DNA of 26,590 bases, taken from NCBI GenBank assembly GCA_964647745.1, contig CAZYJG010000013.1, positions 1 through 26,590 of the forward strand, written 5' to 3'. The notes below the pieces were generated by a model that was given only the letters and a program-made list of their open reading frames with translations, had not been told where the DNA came from and made no database searches. A program made the translations under genes and the position numbers. The stretch is from Thiopontia sp964647745. GTDB taxonomy: Bacteria; Pseudomonadota; Gammaproteobacteria; GCF-002020875. Every line of letters begins with the position of its first letter. Position 1 is the stretch's first letter. Positions 21,686-26,590 of this stretch are shown piece after piece.

Positions 21686-24600
21686 CTATGCTGGATCATA
21701 GGCCAGGTTTACACCCAGCCAACGCTCAATCTCCTCCACAGCCATCCCCTTGCGGGAGGCATAATCCTCTACCTGATCCCGGCCGATCCTGCCAACTGCA
21801 AAGTAACGTGCATCCGGGTGGGCAATATAGAGACCACTCACCGATGCAGTTGGCACCATCGCTTTCGACTCTGTAAGCCAGATCCCGGTACTCTCCTCAA
21901 CACCCAACAGGGTCCACAAGAGATCCTTTTCGGTATGGTCTGGCGATGCAGGATAACCCATGGCCGGCCGGATCCCCTGGTACTGCTCGGAAATCAACGC
22001 CTCATTGTCAAAGGACTCATCGGCCGCATAGCCCCACAGCTCTCTGCGCACCTTCTCATGCAGCCACTCGGTCAGTGCCTCGGCCAGGCGATCTGCAACC
22101 GCCTTCACCATGAGTGCGCTGTAGTCATCATGGTCTGCCTCAAACTGCGCCACCTTCTGATCAACACCAATCCCTGCCGTGGCGGCAAAGCCACCGATGT
22201 AATCTACGGTGTCACCTCTGCGTGGAGCGACGAAATCACTCAGACACTCGTTGAACCGTCCCTCCGGCTGGCGCCCCTGCTTGCGCAGATGGTGCAGTGT
22301 AGAAACCACCTCACTGCAACTCTCATCACTATAAAGCTCAACATCATCCCCCACCGCATTGGCCGGGAAGAGACCCACCACCGCCCTTGCCTGCAGCCAC
22401 TTCTCATCCAGAATCTGCTGCAGCATCGCCTGCGCATCATCGAAGAGCTTGCGCGCCTCCTCCCCCTTCTCGGCATGATCAAGAATGGCTGGATAGCGCC
22501 CTTTCAGCTCCCAGGCATGGAAGAAGAAGGTCCAGTCGATATAGGGGACAATCTTATTGAGGTCAATTGAATCCAGTACCGTAACTCCCAACTGCTGCGG
22601 CCTGGTGGGTTGCCACTGCCCCCAGTCGACCGGGGTGTGGTTGGCCTGTGCCGTCTCCAGCGAAACCAGTGAGGCGGCAGCGCTCTTCCCTGCACGCCTC
22701 TGGCGCACCTGTTCATATTCGTTGCGGGTCTCCTCGAGAAAACCGGCCTTCTGACCCTCAGAAAGCAGTGTGGTTGCGACACCCACCGCGCGCGAGGCAT
22801 CGGCCACATGGATCACCCCATGCGCATACTCCGGCTCCGCCTTGACTGCGGTATGGGCCTTGGAGGTGGTTGCACCACCCAGCATCAACGGAATGGTAAA
22901 GCCCTGACGGGTCATCTCCCTTGCCAGATGGACCATCTCATCCAGTGATGGGGTGATCAGCCCCGAGAGACCGATAATATCTGCCCCCTCCTCCTGAGCC
23001 CGCTGCAGAATCGTCTCAGCCGGAACCATCACCCCAAGGTCAATCACCTCATAGTTGTTGCACTGCAGTACCACCCCGACAATGTTCTTGCCGATATCGT
23101 GGACATCACCCTTTACTGTCGCCAGCACAATCTTGCCCTGCGAGTCGATATCACAACTCTCCTTCTCCGCCTGCAGATAGGGGTCGAGCCAGGCGACCGA
23201 CTTCTTCATCACCCGTGCCGATTTCACCACCTGTGGCAGGAACATCTTGCCCGCCCCAAACAGCTCACCGACCACATTCATCCCATCCATCAAGGGCCCC
23301 TCGATCACATCCAGTGTCCTGTCGAACTGCTGGCGTGCCTCCTCGGTATCCTCATCGATGTACTCCGTGATCCCCTTGACCAGCGCATGCTCCAGCCGCT
23401 TGGCGACCGGCCAGCTGCGCCACTCCAGATCCTCCTGCTTCTCGCCAACTGAACCATCCCCAAGATAGTTGGGGGCAATCTCCACCAGCCGCTCTCCGGC
23501 CTCCGGGTCCCGGTTGAGCACCACATCCTCCACCGCATCGCGCAGCTCCTGCGGCAGATCATCATAGACCGCCAGCTGTGCCGCATTGACAATCCCCATA
23601 TCCATCCCGGCCTGGATCGCATGGTAGAGAAAGACCGCATGGATCGCCTCTCGCACCGGATTGTTGCCGCGGAACGAGAAGGAGACATTGGAGACCCCGC
23701 CGGAGACCATCGCATGGGGCAGTGTCTGCTTGATGGTGCGGGTCGCCTCGATAAAGTCGACCCCGTAGTTGTTGTGCTCCTCGATCCCGGTGGCCACCGC
23801 AAAGATATTGGGATCGAAGATGATATCCTCCGCAGGGAAGCCAATCTCATCCACCAGGATCCGGTAGGCGCGGGTGCAGATCTCCACCTTGCGCGCCTCG
23901 GTGTCGGCCTGCCCCTCCTCATCAAAGGCCATCACGATAATCGCCGCACCATAGCGACGACAGAGTCTGGCGTGCTCCCTGAATTTCTCCTCCCCCTCCT
24001 TCATCGAGATGGAGTTGACGATCGGCTTCCCCTGCGAGCACTGCAGCCCCGCCTCGATGATCTCCCACTTGGAGGAGTCAATCATCAGTGGGGCCCTGGA
24101 GATATCGGGCTCGGAGGCGATCAGGTTGAGAAAGCGGACCATCGCCGCCTTGCCATCCAGCATCCCCTCATCCATGTTGACATCGACCACCTGCGCCCCG
24201 TTCTCCACCTGGGTACGGCAGATATCGAGCGCCTCCTCATACTCCTCATTGAGAATCAGCCGCTTGAATTTGGCAGAGCCGGTCACATTGGCCCGCTCTC
24301 CGACATTGACAAAGAGAGACTCCCTGCCGATATTGAGTGGCTCCAGCCCCGCAAGGCGACACTCATGGGGGAGCTCCGGCAGAGGACGGGGCACCTTCCC
24401 CTCCATCGCCTGGGCGATGGCACGGATATGGTCTGGAGAGGAGCCGCAGCAGCCGCCAACAATATTGAGGAAACCGGCATCGGCCCACTCCGCGACATGC
24501 GCAGCCATCCCCTCCGGGGTGAGATCATACTCCCCAAACTCATTCGGAAGCCCTGCATTGGGGTGGGCGGAGACATAGGTCTCACTAACCCGCGACATCT

Positions 24601-25375
24601 CCTCGGCATACTGCCGCAGCATGTCCGGCCCCAGCGCACAGTTGAGCCCGATGCTCAGGGGTCTGGAGTGGCGCAGACTGTTATAGAAGGCCTCTGTGGT
24701 CTGTCCCGAGAGGGTGCGCCCGGAGGCATCGGTAATGGTCCCGGAGATCATGATCGGCAACCGAACCCCGTTCTCCTCAAAGTACTGGTCGATTGCAAAC
24801 AGTGCCGCCTTGGCGTTGAGGGTATCGAAGATGGTCTCTACCAGCAGCAGATCCGCCCCCCCCTTGACCAGGGCATCGACCGACTCACTGTAGTCCGCCA
24901 CCAGATCCATAAAGGTGATGTTGCGGAACCCGGGGTCATTCACCTCCGGTGAGATGGAGCAGGTACGACTGGTTGGACCGAGAACCGCAGCCACAAAACG
25001 GGGCTTCTCCGGAGTGGAGTACTTGTCGGCTGCGGCACGGGCGAGACGGGTTGCCTCCAGATTGATCTCGTAGACCAGATCCTCCATCTCATAGTCCGCC
25101 ATCGAGACCCGGGTACCATTGAAGGTGTTGGTCTCAAGGATATCGGCCCCCGCCTCCAGATACTGCTCATGGATCCCCTGGATAATGGCCGGCTGGGTCA
25201 GTGCCAGCAGATCATTATTCCCCTTGAGATCGGTATGCCAGTCAGCAAAACGCTCCCCACGGTAGTCTGCCTCCTCCAGCTTGTGACGCTGTATCATCGT
25301 CCCCATCGCCCCATCCAGGATCAGGATGCGCTCGGCCATCAGGGATTTGAGTTGTTCGGTTCGATCGACAGACAT
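21686..25375 (-). CDS. metH: Cobalamin-dependent methionine synthase MetH
   Basis: A 1229-residue four-module enzyme that transfers the methyl group of 5-methyltetrahydrofolate to homocysteine through methylcobalamin. The homocysteine module (about 1-330) has the zinc Cys C246 (GLNCALGP) and C309/C310 (VGGCCGSSPDH). The folate-binding module (about 350-630) starts with VNVGERANVTGSAKF. The B12 module has the cap helices (about 650-740) and GDVHDIGKN (756-764) with H759 as lower axial ligand, the same number as in E. coli. The C-terminal SAM-binding reactivation domain contains YQGIRPAMGYPASPDH (about 1132-1147). The ATG at 25375 starts the conserved N terminus; 11 further codons upstream are open without similarity. 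Full length, no lesion. No SAH or cobalamin riboswitch was recognised in the 155-base region upstream. Confidence 0.97.
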   Translation of the reverse strand: MSVDRTEQLKSLMAERILILDGAMGTMIQRHKLEEADYRGERFADWHTDLKGNNDLLALTQPAIIQGIHEQYLEAGADILETNTFNGTRVSMADYEMEDLVYEINLEATRLARAAADKYSTPEKPRFVAAVLGPTSRTCSISPEVNDPGFRNITFMDLVADYSESVDALVKGGADLLLVETIFDTLNAKAALFAIDQYFEENGVRLPIMISGTITDASGRTLSGQTTEAFYNSLRHSRPLSIGLNCALGPDMLRQYAEEMSRVSETYVSAHPNAGLPNEFGEYDLTPEGMAAHVAEWADAGFLNIVGGCCGSSPDHIRAIAQAMEGKVPRPLPELPHECRLAGLEPLNIGRESLFVNVGERANVTGSAKFKRLILNEEYEEALDICRTQVENGAQVVDVNMDEGMLDGKAAMVRFLNLIASEPDISRAPLMIDSSKWEIIEAGLQCSQGKPIVNSISMKEGEEKFREHARLCRRYGAAIIVMAFDEEGQADTEARKVEICTRAYRILVDEIGFPAEDIIFDPNIFAVATGIEEHNNYGVDFIEATRTIKQTLPHAMVSGGVSNVSFSFRGNNPVREAIHAVFLYHAIQAGMDMGIVNAAQLAVYDDLPQELRDAVEDVVLNRDPEAGERLVEIAPNYLGDGSVGEKQEDLEWRSWPVAKRLEHALVKGITEYIDEDTEEARQQFDRTLDVIEGPLMDGMNVVGELFGAGKMFLPQVVKSARVMKKSVAWLDPYLQAEKESCDIDSQGKIVLATVKGDVHDIGKNIVGVVLQCNNYEVIDLGVMVPAETILQRAQEEGADIIGLSGLITPSLDEMVHLAREMTRQGFTIPLMLGGATTSKAHTAVKAEPEYAHGVIHVADASRAVGVATTLLSEGQKAGFLEETRNEYEQVRQRRAGKSAAASLVSLETAQANHTPVDWGQWQPTRPQQLGVTVLDSIDLNKIVPYIDWTFFFHAWELKGRYPAILDHAEKGEEARKLFDDAQAMLQQILDEKWLQARAVVGLFPANAVGDDVELYSDESCSEVVSTLHHLRKQGRQPEGRFNECLSDFVAPRRGDTVDYIGGFAATAGIGVDQKVAQFEADHDDYSALMVKAVADRLAEALTEWLHEKVRRELWGYAADESFDNEALISEQYQGIRPAMGYPASPDHTEKDLLWTLLGVEESTGIWLTESKAMVPTASVSGLYIAHPDARYFAVGRIGRDQVEDYASRKGMAVEEIERWLGVNLAYDPA

Positions 25376-25470
25376 GGAAGTTTCTTTCCTGCAAAAAGGG
25401 TGCCCCATTTTACCTTATTCCAACCACTCCGTGACTCGCAGAGAGCATGGGTTCACCGAATCAGCTGCGG

Positions 25471-25510
25471 TACAATGGCACTCAATCAGAGTGGTCATGG
25501 AGGACCACTC
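25471..25510 (+). promoter_or_regulatory. Possible promoter and inverted repeat in front of the HIT gene
   Basis: In the 155-base region between divergent metH and the HIT gene, TACAAT (25471-25476) could be a -10 for the HIT gene, but no good -35 was seen. Just downstream lies a perfect 8-bp inverted repeat, GAGTGGTC and GACCACTC with a six-base loop (25489-25510), which would fall in the 5' end of the HIT mRNA or act as an operator. Confidence 0.35.
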
Positions 25511-25530
25511 CACGGCCCAGGATCTCGACA

Positions 25531-26034
25531 ATGTCCCTCCCCTCAAAACAAGACTGCTACTTCTGCAAGGTCACCCATGGCAAGGCAGACCCCTTCATTT
25601 TTGAAAACCGATCATTCATCAGCATCTTTGACACCCACCCCGTCAATCCGGGACATGCCCTGGTGATCCCGAGAAGACACGTTGCATCCATTTTTGATCT
25701 CAACAACCGGGAACAGAGCGACTACTTCGAGGCCATTCGCGGTGTGAAAAGCGTGATTGAACAGACCGGCATGCGCAATCTCTACCAAAACATGAGAGAG
25801 CGGGAAGACCTCAGGGATCGCCCCAAGGAGCAGATCGAGACGGTACTGCAACTGCCGTTTCTCGAAAACAGGCCCAACGCCTACACCATTGGCAACAATG
25901 ACGGCAGAGAGGCCGGAAGAAGCATTGACCATCTGCATGTCATCCTTCTGCCCCGCTATCGAGGGGATGTAGAGAACCCCAGCGGAGGAATTCGAAACGT
26001 CATTCCCAATCGGGCACACTACCAGAGAAGATAG
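25531..26034 (+). CDS. HIT-family protein with altered histidine triad
   Basis: A 167-residue HIT (histidine triad) protein; relatives hydrolyse dinucleoside polyphosphates or nucleoside phosphoramidates. The N-terminal zinc-type CYFC (9-12) and HPVNPGHALVIPRRHV (36-51) are family-typical, as is LPRYRGDVENPSGGIR (140-155). The triad normally reads H-x-H-x-H, with the middle His as nucleophile. Here it is H134-L-H136-V-I138, so the last His is Ile. There is also an extra charged segment of about 30 residues (81-115) before the GNNDGREAG strand. Start ATG 25531 has AGGAT eight bases upstream; more upstream frame is open but unrelated. It is divergent from metH. Catalysis may be changed or lost; the middle His remains. 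Confidence 0.85.
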   Translation: MSLPSKQDCYFCKVTHGKADPFIFENRSFISIFDTHPVNPGHALVIPRRHVASIFDLNNREQSDYFEAIRGVKSVIEQTGMRNLYQNMREREDLRDRPKEQIETVLQLPFLENRPNAYTIGNNDGREAGRSIDHLHVILLPRYRGDVENPSGGIRNVIPNRAHYQRR

Positions 26035-26071
26035 AGAGCAGACTCCCTTCAGCTCAACCCCACCCCTCCAT

Positions 26072-26590
26072 TCACTCCCGTAGCAGTCGCTCAATCAAGG
26101 CCTCGGCCTCATCCACATCAAATCCCCCCAGCTTCTGGAATCGGATGATCCCCTTCCGGTCAATGATGGCGATTGCCGGGGTGCCCATGGTGTTGTATCG
26201 GCGCATGGTGACCGGGATCTCATCATCCCCGATATGGCGGTCGATCCCGACCTGATGGTCGATCTCCTTCTCTTTGACAAAGGCACGCAGCCGCTCCGGG
26301 TTCTGGTAGTCATGCCCCTCAAAGACCGTGTGGATACTGAGCTGAACAAGCTCACCCCGCCGGATCTCATCGAAGTACTCACCAGCCCACCTCGCCATCA
26401 GGGGGATTGAGAAGTTGTTGCACCCCGGACACCAGAGCTGGAAGAACTCGATGATGACCACCTTCCCTCGTAACGCCTCAAGGGTGACCCCGTCTCCATT
26501 GATCCACTCCGAGACCTCCAGCTCCGGTGCCGGCTCCCCTACAGTCGCCTGAGAGGAGGAGATGGTCAGGGAGAGTGCGAACGCAAGCAG
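26072..26590 (-). CDS. Exported thioredoxin-fold protein (TlpA/redoxin-like), start beyond window
   Basis: The frame is open from the window edge (codon 26588-26590) to the stop at 26072-26074, so the N-terminal residues are missing. The first visible residues, LLAFALSLTISSSQA, are the end of a signal peptide with an AxA-like cleavage site and no lipobox Cys, so the product is probably periplasmic. The thioredoxin fold follows: KVVIIEFFQLWCPGC with the CPGC active site, then the cis-Pro loop MGTPAIAIID and a final helix. The insert between the active site and the cis-Pro loop is long and carries no second Cys. The role is likely thiol-disulfide exchange, partner unknown. The internal ATG at 26461 would remove the signal peptide and is not the real start. 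Confidence 0.85.
   Translation of the reverse strand: MLAFALSLTISSSQATVGEPAPELEVSEWINGDGVTLEALRGKVVIIEFFQLWCPGCNNFSIPLMARWAGEYFDEIRRGELVQLSIHTVFEGHDYQNPERLRAFVKEKEIDHQVGIDRHIGDDEIPVTMRRYNTMGTPAIAIIDRKGIIRFQKLGGFDVDEAEALIERLLRE

Noticed and set aside
23621..24952. 443-codon open frame on the + strand opposite metH
   Set aside because: MetH motifs are continuous on the other strand; the + strand frame is a composition shadow.
25376..25530. SAH, SAM or cobalamin riboswitch upstream of metH
   Set aside because: No conserved riboswitch core was recognised by eye in this 155-base region, which is too short for a full cobalamin riboswitch plus promoter. A covariance search would settle it.

Overview
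The window reads as chromosome of a Gram-negative bacterium, most likely a gammaproteobacterium. The reasons are a catalytically dead dihydroorotase (PyrX) directly behind pyrB, a gammaproteobacterial-type Zur operator in front of znuACB-zur, Mpl and UbiX as a pair, a YchJ-type SEC-C protein and a full-length B12-dependent MetH. Genus cannot be read from the sequence. No rRNA, tRNA, CRISPR array, phage gene or transposase was recognised. Genes are densely packed, often with ATGA or TGATG overlaps. One 100-N assembly gap lies at 21161-21260.

Layout. (1) 3-2406 (+): end of pyrB, pyrX and a PyrK-like flavin/[2Fe-2S] reductase subunit, i.e. pyrimidine biosynthesis. (2) 2594-6537 (+): a four-gene cassette CBS protein - SLC13/DASS transporter - CBS protein - ArsB/NhaD-type ion transporter. 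(3) 6538-6892: non-coding except for a diverged, in-frame copy of the last ~55 codons and 3' flank of pyrK, so the cassette sits between two direct repeats of the pyrK 3' end. (4) 6893-8780 (+): RhlE DEAD-box helicase and a membrane-anchored DUF302 protein. (5) 8832-10661 (-): RecQ. (6) 10683-15555 (+): yggS-thiD-thiE-hemL, a small membrane protein and an S49 peptidase. (7) 15559-17522 (-): mpl-ubiX. (8) 17595-20603 (+): Zur box, then znuA-znuC-znuB-zur. (9) 20706-20876 (+): an unrecognised 56-residue membrane protein with its own leader palindromes and a strong terminator. (10) 20973-25375 (-): metH, then ychJ, which is broken only by the assembly gap. (11) 25531-26590: a HIT-family protein (+) and the front-truncated gene of an exported thioredoxin-fold protein (-).

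Functional links. pyrB-pyrX-pyrK is a pyrimidine block. yggS-thiD-thiE-hemL groups vitamin B6 handling, thiamine synthesis and a PLP/PMP-dependent heme enzyme. znuACB-zur is a self-regulated zinc uptake unit whose protein products carry His-rich stretches. The CBS-transporter cassette is the most accessory-like part: two different ion-transporter-superfamily proteins each follow a stand-alone CBS-pair protein, the SLC13 member lacks both canonical SNT signatures, and flanking direct repeats suggest that the cassette was inserted at the 3' end of pyrK.
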